Shown: positions 21,906 to 35,082, counted from the stretch's first letter. The stretch: DNA of 64,000 nt from Branchiostoma lanceolatum (GCF_035083965.1 NC_089727.1:8499501-8563500); one strand, 5' to 3'. A program made the numbers and translations. Notes: generated from the sequence alone by a model not told the origin.

Positions 21906-22406
21906 AGCTACAATATCCTTCACTCTAGAGAGTGTCTTCATAACAGGAACTTGAACGAATCTTATCAACTCTTACCAGGCGGCAGGGCGAAATGAGGCTG
22001 CCGGAACCATGCCGTTTCCTTTTGGGTAATGTGAGTGAAAATGCTTTTCAGTTAAGAGGCTATGTATGCGGATTATCAAAACGTCTTGACGTCTTGCGTT
22101 AAACTTAATGCTCCCTGTCAAAACCATACTTTTATGGCTTTTCATTCTATTCTTTATTTTTTGTGGTAAACTTTTTTGGGTATACAGGTTTTCTGAATGA
22201 AAGAAGGTCGCGTGTTTTGCACTCTGCTCCCATAGGATTTGGCGCCCACAAGGGACCCTCATAACTCAACGCCACTGTGGGCATATATAAATACATCTGC
22301 CAACATGTCTGAACTATCCATTGTTTGAAACGTTCTTCAATACATCCATGGCGCCATCCATAACCGAGTCTATAAGCCAGTATTAGTTCCTTGATTAGCC
22401 TAGACC

Positions 22407-25400
22407 ATGGCTAGGAACGTCATTGGTTTCTGTACGGCCACCGTCGTCTCCTTTTTGATGATATTGGACAAGGGTGGCTTTGCAGTCGAAAATGGTAAGT
22501 CATTTTATTGAATTTCTCTCGCCAGACAGCGTTGAAATCCCCGCTATATACCGTCTGTTTATTACACCGCAGGGATTGGCCAGTTTTTTTGTTGCCTCTA
22601 GAGCTCAAGTATGGTTTTGGCTGCGGCAAAATAGAAACAGACGATAGGGGTTTGAATAACCGAAGATGATGATCTTATCTTAAATTCTTGCAGTAGGTGC
22701 ATCATACATTTTATTTGAGCAACGTAATTGAATTATTTGCCATATACAGCTTTTTAAATTTGCATTAAGATATGAGATACAAATTATATAAATATCAACA
22801 TAGCTACGCTTTGTGTGCGATGTAAATTCTACCAATGAGAACACATTGCAGAATTGAATCAAACTTCAAAACATTTTATCGAACACACGCAATGAGAAAA
22901 AGATATCACAATGTTATGATTATTTCTCCATACAGAACACATATCCACAATCTTGCCTGACTAACCCTAGACTTGCTTTACATTCTGTGACAGTATAGAA
23001 TATATATATATATATAATACTGATATTTAATAAACAGTACAGATTCATGGGATGTAAGTTTCAGAAATGCCAGCCAAAGTTTTGACTTCGTGCTTACACC
23101 GATTTCTAATAGAATGTTCCAACGCCTTGGGAATGCACTCGGGTGCCATCAGAGAGAGTCAAGTCAAGGCCTCCAGCAGCCGTGACCAACTCTACGTCGC
23201 AAATAATGGTCGCATAGGCAACAGCCACGCCTGGATTCCCGCCTTTAATAACAACTCGGAATGGCTGCAGATCGACCTCTTGATAAAGAGGAAGGTGTCA
23301 GGGGTCATCACGCAGGTCAGTTCAGGGTCATTATCTGCGGGGAGGGGGGCGCTAGCGCTGAATCTTCAATATAAATGACCTTTTCCTTAAACTTTTATAT
23401 ACTGGCTTCTGAAATATTTAGAATAGAAATGACAAGAATAGAAATGAACCTGGTTCTGTCAGATCTTTCCTTAGTCACTGACGAAAGACAGCGGATGCTG
23501 TCTGAAACGTCTGACTGTTTCAACATTTTATCCAGTTGCTTGAGTATCTTTGGCAGAAACATTGCAGAAATGACAAGATTTATAGGATCAGCATACTACT
23601 ATAGGATCCTATAGAAATGTTTAAAAACTTTCGTTGGATCTATATGTATAGACTAGATATTGTGTAACTTTTACCTTACCGTATTTCTGTATCAAATTTA
23701 ATATGAATTTATATTATATTATATAGCTTAAGCCTAGATATCTTCTGCCTATTAACATATTTCTGCGTATACGTATCTGAGTATCCCCTTGCACTTAGCC
23801 TTCGGGCATTTAAGGCCATGTTGATTTGATTATATGGATGACATCCTCTGGGAACCCCAAAACTGATGCGAGCGTGCGAATGAAAAAAGTTTTAAAAAAA
23901 GTGCCTTCATTACGAAATCTTAACGTGGTCAGGAAGGTTGAACAAATGACTAAACACACAGAGAATGGTTTACCAAAGAATGGATTCTTAATTTTTGGTC
24001 TTTCACATCTTCTTCTCTGAGTTTGGTATTCTAGACATTAGTACCCGTTGTCCAAAAATATGCTTTTGGAATTTACGGCATATGTGTGCTGATTTTGTAG
24101 CTGATTTGCATGATTGACAGTATGGTCACGAGAAACCTTTTTGTGGCGGATGTCATCCATATAATCAAATCAACATTGCCTTAGTTGCAAATAAAGATGC
24201 ATAACGTTACATAATAATTTTTTTTTAAATATTTGTCCCGAAATAGGGGTACCGTTACTGTAGAAAGCAGCAGAAGTGGAGTAAGTACGGCTGGGAGACT
24301 GTTGAGGTGTGCAAGGACTGTTCAGTCACCAGGTTCAAGTTGAAGTATTCCAGTAACGGCAAGTTCTGGCTCACATACCGCGACCCGAAAACTTGGCACG
24401 ACATGGTGAGCTCGAGCTTTTTACAGTCAAACGGATTGATTTCAGGAAAATCTTGATTGAAATGCATTAGTGATGACAGGACCTTTCACATTGACTATTT
24501 CTGCGACTGCGACTATTAATGTGATGATTATATAAAGAACGCCTTAGAATTGAGAAACTGTGCAATTATTGAAAAAAAATACTTACTTTACCATACCGGG
24601 ACCCGGAAAGTTGGCACGACATGGCGAGTTTATTACAGCAAGACGGATCGATTTCCAGAAGATCATGATGGAAATACATTAACGATGACAAGAACTTTCA
24701 CGTTGGCTATTTGTGGAGAAATGTCATGATTTAAGTGAGGACAATTTTAGAATTGTGAATGTATCGAAACTTTGCAAGTATTGAAAAATGATTATCTGTC
24801 ATTCCCTTATTCAGCACATTACATCTGAAAAGCCATTGCACTGGGCAACGAATAGCCAAATACTGTATACCAATCTATATACATTTTGCGTATGAATTTC
24901 ATACATAGATTCTACATAAAGTACAATCTTAGCTGTAGATTGTCATGTATGCCAGTCAGCGAACAAACAAATGAATAATGACTGTATGATAACAGGACCC
25001 TGTTCTTGAAAATTCATAATCATTTGTTATATCATTGGTGATGGAAACATGCATCTTTTTCGTAACGTGTCTTCAGATATTTGACGGCGGTCTCAATACA
25101 GTAACCACTTGGAAGTTGAACACGTTGCCATATCCGGTTGCCACTCGCTACATCCGGTTCTACCCGATGCGCTGGCAAAATGCCGTCGCCATGAGAGTTG
25201 AGGTCATGGGGTGTGGACTGTCATGTAAGTCGAGATCTTTCAATCATTCAAACTATTAAGATAAATAGACCCATTGCCAATTATGAGCGCCATTTTGAAA
25301 CGAACTCCCGCGAGAGCACAATTGGCTGAGATCGCGCGTGAGCTTGCACCAAAACGAGGCCGGGATGGGCCAGGTTACTCTCAGATAGTACCGTGTACTT

Positions 25401-28400
25401 GAATTATCTATGGTTTGTGAATACAGCTGTGTGCAAAAGAATTTTCCCAGCTCTTTAAGAATTACATCTCAGATTGAAATTTCTAGATGTCTATCACTTA
25501 TGTACATGGAGTGATAAAAAGTGATATACAGCATAAAAAGTGCTATTACAGTATGCTTTTGTTTGATTGTCTAATTACCAGATCAACGGATGTGTAGCAC
25601 TACTAACAGCAGACATGAATGTGTTGTTATTATGTATTTATTTCAGTCAATGCTATATATTGATTTTTTACAGCTGTGACGTGTGAGAAACCACCCAGTT
25701 TTCCTCACATGGAAATAGTCAAAGGGACTGCAGAGAAGTCTCCCTACGGCAAGCGGATCGTGTACGCCTGTGAGGACGGTTTCAGGATGGACGCCAAACT
25801 GCCCATGTTCGTACTGAACTGTAACGTCACTGGGCACTGGGGAGGGAAGGTACACCAGTGTGTCCGTAAGTATGGCAAGCTATTCTCTAAGCAGAGGTTT
25901 CGATCGGAAGGCTAGTGTTAACACTTAGCAATTTTCATGTCTAATAAACAAATCTGGTGTTGCTATTTACGAAAAACGTTGCATTGATTGTTAATTGATT
26001 GTTAGGTCATTTATGATCTATAAACCACAATTAAAATACACAATGATGACCTAGGGCAAAAGTCTGCATCATGTCGTCAATCACTAATTTTTGCTACAAA
26101 AATACCAAACAAAATGATATTAGGAAACATGTGTGAATCTTGAAGGGAACATGATAGGAGCAAATTTAGGTCAGGATTTTTAACGCTGCCCTCCCTTCCT
26201 ACCTGCAATAGAACTGAGCTGAAGGAGGGGTGCAGGAAGGACAGCGTTAAAAATCCTGGCCACTACTAGCCCCATTGACCCATTCCAATCCTCTGCTTGG
26301 AGAATAATTAGCAAGCGTGTTGGGTTGGGTTAGGCCTAGGAAGGATATGAGGTGTTTCCGGTTACACGACCGACCCTAGCACCCAACCCTTTCTTGGTTT
26401 CGACCACTGTCAAGGGACATATTAATCTGACATCTGAATTATGATGAGGACGTATTTGAACAGTTTATATGATGATGTATAGCAAATAGCGTACTTCTTT
26501 GATAAGTAGGTTGATATATTTGTGCTTGTACAATGCATATCTGTTTTACATCTCTAAAATGTATTTGTTGAATGGCCAAAATCTATTTTTAAAATATAAA
26601 AAAAGAGAATCCCTACCTTCCGAGCCTATTTTATTCAGGACCGTAACCGAAAACACAACATTTTTTCCTTAGGCCATACTGACTTTGATGATGCTGGTAT
26701 TCGTATAGAAGAGGGACTAGTTAACTTAATAGACTATATATTCTTTAGAACATAAAAATAAAACGTTTATGACTTGGATCAGTGTAAATATGAGTTATGA
26801 TAATAATGCTAATGTCCCCTTGCCACCGTTTCCTGAAACAAAGAGAGGTGGTTTCCTCGGTTGTTACAGGAACCGATCAAGCCTCATCCCGGATTGACCA
26901 ATCACAAGCCCCCATTCCATATCAATTATGAGGCCGTAATACCATTGGTCAACCAAAAAACCGTGGCTTCTGGTGACTTTACACATGGCTCTGCTAAAGG
27001 CACCTAGCGAAAGAACAGAGGTTGAATTATTCTTTAACGTTTAGTTGCAATAATACATATTTCTCATAGATGGCGCTAGTCGGTTACTAAAGCCTTATTC
27101 CGTTCAGTTGTACTAAAGCTGGCGTCACAATTCATGCGAGCATCGGCCGATTTTGTAGATCGCCGGGAGCTCGCCGAATTTCAAATTCGCCCGAGCGTCG
27201 ACCGTATTTTTCGCTGAAAACCTGCCCCGTCACAAATTGAACGGAGCTCGGGCGACGTCCGTCGAACACTAATAATCATAAATCCCACATGAGACGGTAC
27301 CATCTCTTGGACACGGACGAGGTCAGAATCAAATGGCCTGGTAACAATCTCAAATTTGGACCAACTTTACTTTCTGAGTTGTGGCAAATCTGTAGGACAC
27401 GAGTGAAGTAGGTGGGCACACTGAAAATAATAAGATAAACAGGAATTTTGTTAAAGACCAATCAAAATACAAGCGCAGGAGCCACGAAGTCAACAGATCA
27501 GTCGTTTAACCCCGATCCAAACATTTTCACCAAATGGAAATCGACCGAAGCTCGGGCGAACGCCGTCCGAGCTTCGACCGACCGTTGATAAGCCTATCGA
27601 CGCCCTGTCGACGCCTGGGCGTGCCTCGGCAGACAAACATAGATCTATAATGACTCAGTGGACTTTCAACTAGTCATTTTGTGGAGAAATGAGAACGGAA
27701 GTGAAGTCAAACCTCAAAAGTCAAGCCCCAGTTCATTAATATACAAATTGAAACATCCAAACCAATACCAAAAAAGAAACAAGAAGCATTGTCTTCGGTG
27801 TCCACATTTTATTTATAATAATTTTTTCAATGAAAATTTAACTTTGCATTGAATTGTCTTTCATTAGAAAGGTTTGGCAGCATTCTCTGTCAAGTTGATA
27901 TTAGTATTAGTTAATATTACAGTATCATTTATCATCTTATGTTATAAACCAAACTGTCGTTTCCTTTTATCTATAAACAAGAAGGAGTTCGGCCGAGGCC
28001 CGTCCAAGCTCCCATCGACACCTGCACAACGCTCGCCCGAAGCACGCCTTACTTTTCATGAGTCGGCCGAAACACTGACGACGGTCGTCCGATTATTGTA
28101 CAAGGCCCGTGCGAGGCTCGCACGAGGCCGAAGAGTTCGGGCGACCTCCGACCGACCAAAAATCTGGTCTAAAATCCTCAGATGCCCGCCCGAATATTGG
28201 CCGAGCGCTGGGCCTTGCTCGGGCGAGCTACGGGCAAACTGTTGACGAGCTGTGCGAGTTCAAAAATCGTCGCCGAGGCCTCGCTGAATTTAAGCGCAGC
28301 TTCCTTCCAGTGACACGCGAACGTCGGCCGAGCTCCGAAAATTCGCCCGAAGCCCGTAGAATCGACAGGACGTCGGTCGTACTTCGCCCGAAAATCGCCA

Positions 28401-28754
28401 TTTGGAGCTCGCCGACAAGTCGGCCGAGCTAAATTCTTGATTTGTGACGGGGGCTTAAGTAATAGTGCATCAGCGTGTCGTTTTGTAGGATCTGCTATAG
28501 AGTCCACATCAACAACAGTAAAGTCCATCTCGACTAAGTCCCAACTCCCCAATGACGTACCGCGAAGACCAACACTCCGGACTACCACGGAACATGACGA
28601 CACGCCCACCCTGCCGGAGTCTTCTAACCGAAATACGGAATCATCAGGAAAGGCCTTATCAGATAGATCGGACAGAGGTGTGTATAGTTTCTGTGCATCT
28701 TACTTAGAGGGCCAAAAGTAGGAAAATGAAATTATACACACATGAGCATACAGT

Positions 28755-28824
<70 letters not shown>

Positions 28825-28989
28825 TCATACATACACATATACATAGATTTACATATAGAACATATAAACGCACACGCACGAACACACAGGCACATACACA
28901 TACATACACAATCAGGCAACCGCAAACACACGCACGCTCTGATACACACACACACGTGCACTCTCTCTCTTTCTCTTTCTTTCTCTCTT

Positions 28990-29050
<61 letters not shown>

Positions 29051-31195
29051 AACACACAAACACACACACACACACACACATACATACATACAAACACACA
29101 AACACACACACACACACACACACACATACATACAGACACATACACACTTGGTCGTCCTTTGATGTCAATCCTTTTTTACATGTTTTCTGTGTTAACATTT
29201 AGGGAGGGCAGCCATCATCATACTGGCAGTATTGCTTGCCGTTTTTGTGATTGCGTTTGCTACATGGATCTTTTTCTTAAGGTAAGACCAATATCTTAAA
29301 CTTCAAAGCCTTCAATTGACAAACATGTTATTCATTTGAATGAAACATGACGGCTATATTTGATGTACGTCATTTGCACATATACATGGTAGTGTAGAAA
29401 CACTCATAACGTTATATTTGAAACAAATGACGTTTTTTGTTCTTTCTGTCAGAAAACCCAGGCGTGTTCAACCTGAGTTTGAGGAGGACACAAGTGTTAC
29501 GTGTACGAAGTACAGCACTCTGGATAGCCGTATTTCAATAGAGAGTGGTCCGGGCACGATGTTCGAGAATGATCTGTACGGCAGTGGGTAAGTACAACCA
29601 TCCATAGGGCTGTGTATCTCTTCTTGTAAAAGTGTTTAGGTAAAGATTTGGACCTCAATGTCAAGTGTACCTGTACATGTGATAGGTACAGGTCCTGACT
29701 GACCGCAACAAGTTTGTAATGGTAAAATTGTCTGAGGTAGAGGTCCTGACTTGTTGGTGTACCTGTACCTGTAAAATTGGTGAAAAGTGTACCTGTGTCT
29801 AAACTGTTAAGGTGCAGGTTAGTGTACATGTACCTGTACATGTACATGTTAAATTTATTTTGTAGCTGACTAGTGTACCTGTACCTGAACTAACTAAAAC
29901 ACTATAGCTATAGCTGAAACAATTAAAAAGACTATAAAGATAGGTACATGTAGATTCTCTCTCAAAAATGAATATTTTGACAATCTAGCACTTATTCTGG
30001 TCATACTTGTTTTGATTAAAGATGACAATTTACCACTAAAAGACAGTTGGCTCCACTGTAAATTACATATGATATGCAAGTTTGTTTAGGTACAACAATT
30101 CAGGTCTGGCCCTTTACCTAATCGGTGCACCTGAAAAATCTTTTGGCAAAGTCCTGACTATGACCCTACCAGGTACATGCAAACAGAAAAGTCGTCCAGA
30201 AAAGTTCAAGGGCACTGACTTAAATCCACTGCTTAAAACCCTGAAAATCAGTTCCAAGCCTAAACAAAAAAGAGGTGATTTAACTACACAAAGGAAGATA
30301 TATTTTTCATATCGATCATGCGATGTTGTCATTTTGTTTTATCGATTTTGTGAAATTGCTACCGCGCCCCTTTCATCTTTGGTGTCCGTCGCATTCGCGT
30401 AGATTGATCACATGCGCCAAAAGGTACGAAACAACAACCAGAATTTATCATAGGACGATCTATTTTATGTATGCCGTTGAGTGGTGTAGCCGATAATTGA
30501 ATAACAAAATGTACGAGGCACACCAATGGGTCCTTGACATGCTAAGGGACAAAGTAATATATCATGGTGAGTTTAGCACATGCAAGCATATTTTTTGGTT
30601 TGTGATGATATAGGACCTTATTCGTTATCCAGTTCCTACTACCCTGTTATATGGTGATTAAACAGAACTTTATTAATGACTTTACAATATTAGATGGTCA
30701 CATGCCTTATATTCTTTGTAGTCTTATTAAAGGTCCAAAATTTTAGTTTTGGATAAATTTTGAAATCGATGTTTTGGTTATTTGTTTACATTTTACTTTC
30801 TGTGATATGAGTGATATGAGAAATTGTATCATATTGACATGTAAAAAACTACCGGTTTGTTTACATCTAGCTAGCTTGTATTTATTGATACCACCAAAAG
30901 ATGAGGGACCTTGGTGCGGATTGTTTTTTGCGCTTTTTGATTTTTCGCTGTCTGCAAATGTGAAATTCTGTGGTAAATCTGTTTTAAAAGCCTGTTAATG
31001 CCGATAACAGTAATATTTTCTAGTTTTAAGTTTGATTTCTTTAATTTCAGGTTTAGTGACGGAAGTACCGGGGGTAACTGGTCGACGGAGCCCCACAGTA
31101 GTGAAGAGGGCGCATGCGCAGCAGCAGGTGACGGGACGGTATTTGCAGACAACTCTCTCTACGGATCAGCTACAACATTGTCGAAAAAGAAATGA
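22407..31195 (+). CDS. gene C: discoidin-sushi transmembrane receptor, 445 aa
   Basis: Nine coding exons: 22407-22494, 23113-23315, 24247-24405, 25077-25224, 25674-25865, 28489-28677, 29203-29281, 29453-29587, 31051-31195. Total 1338 nt, in frame. Residues 1-29: signal peptide region, a less regular one with charges near its end. 31-199: discoidin domain, [13 protein letters not shown] to VEVMGCGLS; here one extra phase 0 intron follows VSGVITQ, where A and B are continuous. 201-263: sushi domain with four Cys (VTC, YAC, LNC, HQC). 264-326: Ser/Thr stalk. About 329-352: transmembrane helix, then RKPRR. 353-445: tail with TKYSTL (Y373), ENDLYGSG (Y395) and DNSLYGSA (Y435). Intron 5 is expanded by a ~1.34-kb GC-rich element. 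The paralogy to A and B is clear; the ligand is unknown. Confidence 0.85.
23473..23516 (+). ncRNA. hammerhead-ribozyme-like core in gene C intron 2
   Basis: Order as in a type I hammerhead: 5' stem I AGTCA (23473-23477); CTGACGA (23478-23484); stem II AGACAGC-GGAT-GCTGTCT, a perfect 7-bp hairpin; GAAA (23504-23507); minimal stem III ACGT; C at 23511 as cleavage position; 3' stem I TGACT (23512-23516), perfect 5-bp pairing. One extra A sits between CTGACGA and stem II. Stem III of 2 bp without a loop is known from hammerheads of Penelope-like elements and retrozymes, which may act as dimers. Three more degraded copies occur in the window. Activity is not shown. Confidence 0.5.
23811..24183. 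mobile_element. MITE, TAAGGCCATGTTGATTTGAT family, copy 2, gene C intron 2
   Basis: Left TAAGGCCATGTTGATTTGAT through GATGACATCC, right GATGTCATCCATATAATCAA to GCCTTA, inverted over about 35 bases. Shares CTGGGAACCCCAAAACTG with copy 1 at 11413-11803. It is 373 bp. Confidence 0.75.
26169..26261. repeat. inverted repeat / small hairpin element, gene C intron 5
   Basis: GGTCAGGATTTTTAACGCTG (26169-26188) is inverted at 26242-26261 with one mismatch, and the arms continue with GCCCTCC/GGAAGGA-like sequence. A lone CTCTGCTTGGAGA near 26293 is the end of another MITE family. Confidence 0.65.
27115..28458. mobile_element. ~1.34-kb GC-rich element with inverted ends, gene C intron 5
   Basis: The left end AAGCTGGCGTCACAATTCAT and the right end (ATTTGTGACGGGGGCTT inverted) match as an imperfect inverted repeat, extended inward by CATCGGCCGA/TCGGCCGAGC. 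The inside carries many diverged copies of TCGGCCGA, GCTCGCCCGA and CGACCG. Open frames in it are composition artefacts. It is of foldback character, like 59298-60169. A central AT-rich part (27250-27990) may be a nested unrelated sequence. Confidence 0.55.
28755..29140. repeat. (CA)n microsatellite complex, gene C intron 6
   Basis: Long CA runs (28756-28823, 28998-29046 and shorter ones to 29126), with CATA, CT and CAAA variants between. Open frames (THTHTH, CVCVCV) are artefacts. Confidence 0.9.
29640..29910. repeat. GTACCTGTACCTG-rich repeat, gene C intron 8
   Basis: Multiple direct and inverted copies of GTACCTGTAC and AGGTCCTGACT. The words resemble the interior of the hAT-type element at 17077-17540 but ends were not found. 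Confidence 0.4.
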
Positions 31196-34100
31196 CATAG
31201 TACATGATATATGCCATCTTATTAATGTTGTCACAGATATAGATAGAAGGGTATATTGTTGAGTACATTTCCCGCCGCTTTCTTTTATATACGCAAACAA
31301 TGACCGCTCATTAACAATAACTGAACAAGATTAAACGTTACAACGTTATAGTTATGCTGCCTATCTTGTAACACATTTTACAGCAATGGAAGCTTTTTGC
31401 AATGTAACGGCATCCTTTCCACTTATATAAAGAGCTTTTTTCATATTCTTAGTGCCACAACGAGGACGTAAGTGTTTGAATATGTTATAACTCCGTGAAA
31501 CATTAAGGGTTTCTTGTATGTCTTGTTTGATTGTAGTTCATTGATTGTGCAAAAATCAGGTTAACGTTTTGAATAACAAACATTATATATGTGTCCACTG
31601 ATCACTTTCTCTCACTCTACGGTGAATATGGCTTTCATATGAAAAAATATATACCTGTAACTGCGAAAACATAAACAAACGAACAGACAAAAAGACAGCA
31701 CAAAAATATCAACTCCCTGTGGATTTTTTTAGCTCATTCCATGGCCTGAACGTCTGTTCATTGACACACAAGGTCGAAAGATCCTGCCAACTCTGAACTC
31801 CACTTTCTGTCACTCCCGCAACTATGACCTTACCCTTCACTTTGTGGTGAAACGTGCCAAGTATTTGTAAATGCAGACAAACGACAAGGTCACATACCGA
31901 AAACATTACCACTTACACATTACGCTTCTGGCTTCCCTTTTCTCACCTAAACCCTATTCAATACACTGTAATCTTACACTAATGTAGCTTGAGTTGGTGG
32001 GGTTAGATATCATCGGAGCAGTTTTGATAATGCACAGTGTAATTCACATTAGGTTCATCCCCCACCTTAACGAAGCAGTTGAATACTTAAGTTGCCTGTG
32101 GGATGTGTATAATATACTCCACACGATGCCGAGTACGCACTGTATAGTTGATTAATCGTTCACTGGATTCCCCCAACAGCTGTCAGCATGCATAAACCTC
32201 TGTTTGACCCGTAATGAATAAATTACTATAACAAACTTTATCAACACAGACAAACAGGGGAAACCTAGGACCCCCCTAGACACCAATATTTTTTTCAGTC
32301 TGTTATTTTTCAGTAGGTCCAATTGCGGTCATAAATATTGATTGCCGATTTCAGCCGATGCCACCTCGTTTAGTGAGGTATATACGGAACAATTTAGTTC
32401 ATTAATACTTTTACCTCTAATCATCCCGCTGAAGCTATATGGCTTTTGAATAGTCCCATGATACCAACAAAACGTCACGTCGTTTATAATTCAGTTTCCT
32501 GTCATTCAAAACTGATGATTTTAAACATCCTAGTTTTGTCTGACAAGCATTATTATGATGTTATTCTGTTTGTTAATTTGTTAGCAAAGTAAGATACACA
32601 TCTACACTGTTTATGTTATGATACTAGAAACACGTGATTTATTATTTTCCATTAATCAAGAAAATATTGCTGTCATATTTACGATGTGACAAACAAATCG
32701 ATTTATGGCCGATTGTAGGAATTTTATGCTGACCAAGGATAATTCTTGCTTATGTCTTCATTAATCTTCAGTGAATAATCCATAATTCTTATGATAACGC
32801 ACCACAGTTCATGTGCTTCATGAACAAATTGCCTTTTAATGCTGATGATGACATATGGTATATTTTTCAAAAGCATCATGGACACTACAACCAGTATCTT
32901 GCGTTTCGTTAAATTATGTATAATACCATGACACTATTCAAAGATCCCTTTTCCCCAATATTCCATAATCATTATAAACATGTTGAAAATATATAACGGG
33001 TAAGAATTACACAATGTTACATTTTCCCAACATACTACATATCTACAATCTAACTTGGCTAGCCATCCAAACACTTCGTTACAATCATTTGAACTACAAA
33101 CATTTCGATACAATTACTTGAAATTAAATCGTATCAAAGCATATCAAAGCAGCACAAAGTAAAAAATGAACGTTAGTACAGAGATCAATGTAGAAACTTT
33201 GGCTGAACCGAGCTTTGGATGGCTTGCCAAGCAGCTTTCCAAAATAACTGTCTTGCTTATGGATTGGTCACATTGCAACTGTGCATTTTGGTAGGATTTT
33301 ACGTCTATTCGACTGTCCCTTCGGCACGATTGATGGCACTTAATGACACTCATGAAAAGGAATGATTTATCACACGAATAATGATCAATCAATAAGCTTC
33401 TACATAAAAATCCTATATAGATCCACGGATCTGCCTTAATTTGTGGCTGTGCATGTTATAAAGTGGTGCGTACATAGGTACACGACTACTGCGACGCTTG
33501 AAGATATTGCTTCTACTGGAAAGATTTATTTAGCATCCTTTTCTTCAATTCATTTTCATGATGCTTTTATGAAGTTCCCAACCTTGCCTAAATCAGCGTA
33601 AGTCAAAGATACATAGTTGTAAAAGGGTATGATATATTGAATTGAACAATGATAGTCCTATAGGTATATTCGGACTTGTATGCTGAACAGATAAACAGAG
33701 TGACGATTTCAAATTATGCCAAAAAATGGTTATTCAAGCAACTGGATAAAATTTTGAAACAGTCAGACGTTTCAGACAGCATCCGCTATTTTTCGTCAGT
33801 GATCTTATTACCTGGATGTCTAACCTCCATCAACGTAATTTCAAATGACGCCTGATTATGCTTAACAATAACAACCGTAAAAGCATTGAATGGCACAGTA
33901 AAACTTCCTCGGTACTAATGATAAGCAAATAACGCATACGCCTGGTTTTCTAGATAGAACAGCTATTAGAAGAAATAATCATCCATCAATTATACGCAAG
34001 ATAGATTAACTGACAACAGGACCCAAAGGGAATGAATATCATAACCTGGGCAATAATACAGTAAAAGTTTTACAGGATCTTATGCATCAACTGATTTCAA

Positions 34101-35082
34101 GGATCAAAAACAATTTCCCGTGCTTAATATACATCGTTAAAAAGTAATACGATAGTTTAATGATCATCTTAGATATTCTAGTAGGTCATGCAGTCTGTTC
34201 TTACTTGTCAGACTTATTTGAGATTCTCAGCAATGATGTATACATTTGCATACAGATAGCTAATGTATTACTGTGAACTACTGTATCCTACTCAATGATG
34301 ACTGTCAATTCTCAAAATGTTTGTGTATATATATTGGAACAAGATAGAGTTCTTATTTGTGCACTCAGTTTTAAAGATGGTTGCTTCCTTACATGGCAGT
34401 CAATAGCACAGTCTGCACACAGCTTTTAGCTTGGAATAAAATAGAATAGGTTTCAGCTCACCATACCCCCGTTCATACAGTAAGCTCAGCGATTTACGTC
34501 AATGTATTTACTGCTCTTATATTTTTATGTAGGTTTATGCTTGTTCAGCTCGGGGAAGTGTTTTTATATGAAGAAATTGAGTGCACTTTATCACCCATCA
34601 GAAAAAACCCTCAGTGCATTGTCGAAAATTATGAAGTGTGACTAAACTGGATCAACGACATCATAAAGTTGCAAGCCGGTCTAAATGACATACGTGCTGT
34701 GCATGAAGGATAAGAAGTATACAATACATAAAGTTATATTTATTCCCACGAAGCAAATGTTACTTTTAAACCTTTGGCATAAGTCCCATGCATTAAAACA
34801 CCATTGAACAAGCGTTACAGTGAGTGAGACCCGCTTGTCCACAAGGTCCCTCCTTCTGAGTTAGATTGTCTCAACGACATCAAATTTTATTACAACCGGG
34901 ACCATTACGTTTTACCGCGCTGTGCAATTCACACAGGTCCCCTGAGAGCTCTTCCTCGCCCATAAAATGTCACTGTGCTGCAGTGAAACTCAACACGCGA
35001 ATGCGATTCCAATGGCACCTCTTGGAGCGACCATAAAAGTATTGCCACTGGACTTTTGTCAGCGTCTGTTGTTACGCTGATG
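31196..35082. other. gene C downstream region, no gene seen
   Basis: AT-rich sequence. A possible AATAAA is near 32216, about 1 kb after the gene C stop. The one recognised repeat is the hammerhead-like segment near 33761-33804. Open frames are short and unlike any protein I know. Confidence 0.5.
33761..33804 (-). ncRNA. degraded hammerhead-like repeat
   Basis: On the minus strand: GATCA-CTGACGA-AAAATAGC-GGAT-GCTGTCT-GAAACGTC-TGACT. Core boxes are intact, stem I is reduced to about 3 bp and stem II is partly mismatched. The flank CAACTGGATAAAATTTTGAA (33739-33758) is shared with the copies at 23463 and 61515. Confidence 0.4.

Larger units (their letters stand above)
18646..22406. other. intergenic region between genes B and C
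   Basis: Begins with the gene B 3' UTR. It contains a 161-bp-offset tandem duplication (19040-19347), a MITE-end satellite (19690-20545) and two SINEs (about 21000-21510 and 21775-21905). An open frame of 290 codons at 20815-21687 runs through the first SINE and is not a gene. Confidence 0.55.

Noticed and set aside
28109-28609. Overlapping frames of 107-143 codons on both strands
   Set aside because: GC-rich repetitive element plus the gene C stalk exon read in other frames.
28700-29202. Open frames of about 140-160 codons, THTHTH or CVCVCV
   Set aside because: CA microsatellite in gene C intron 6.
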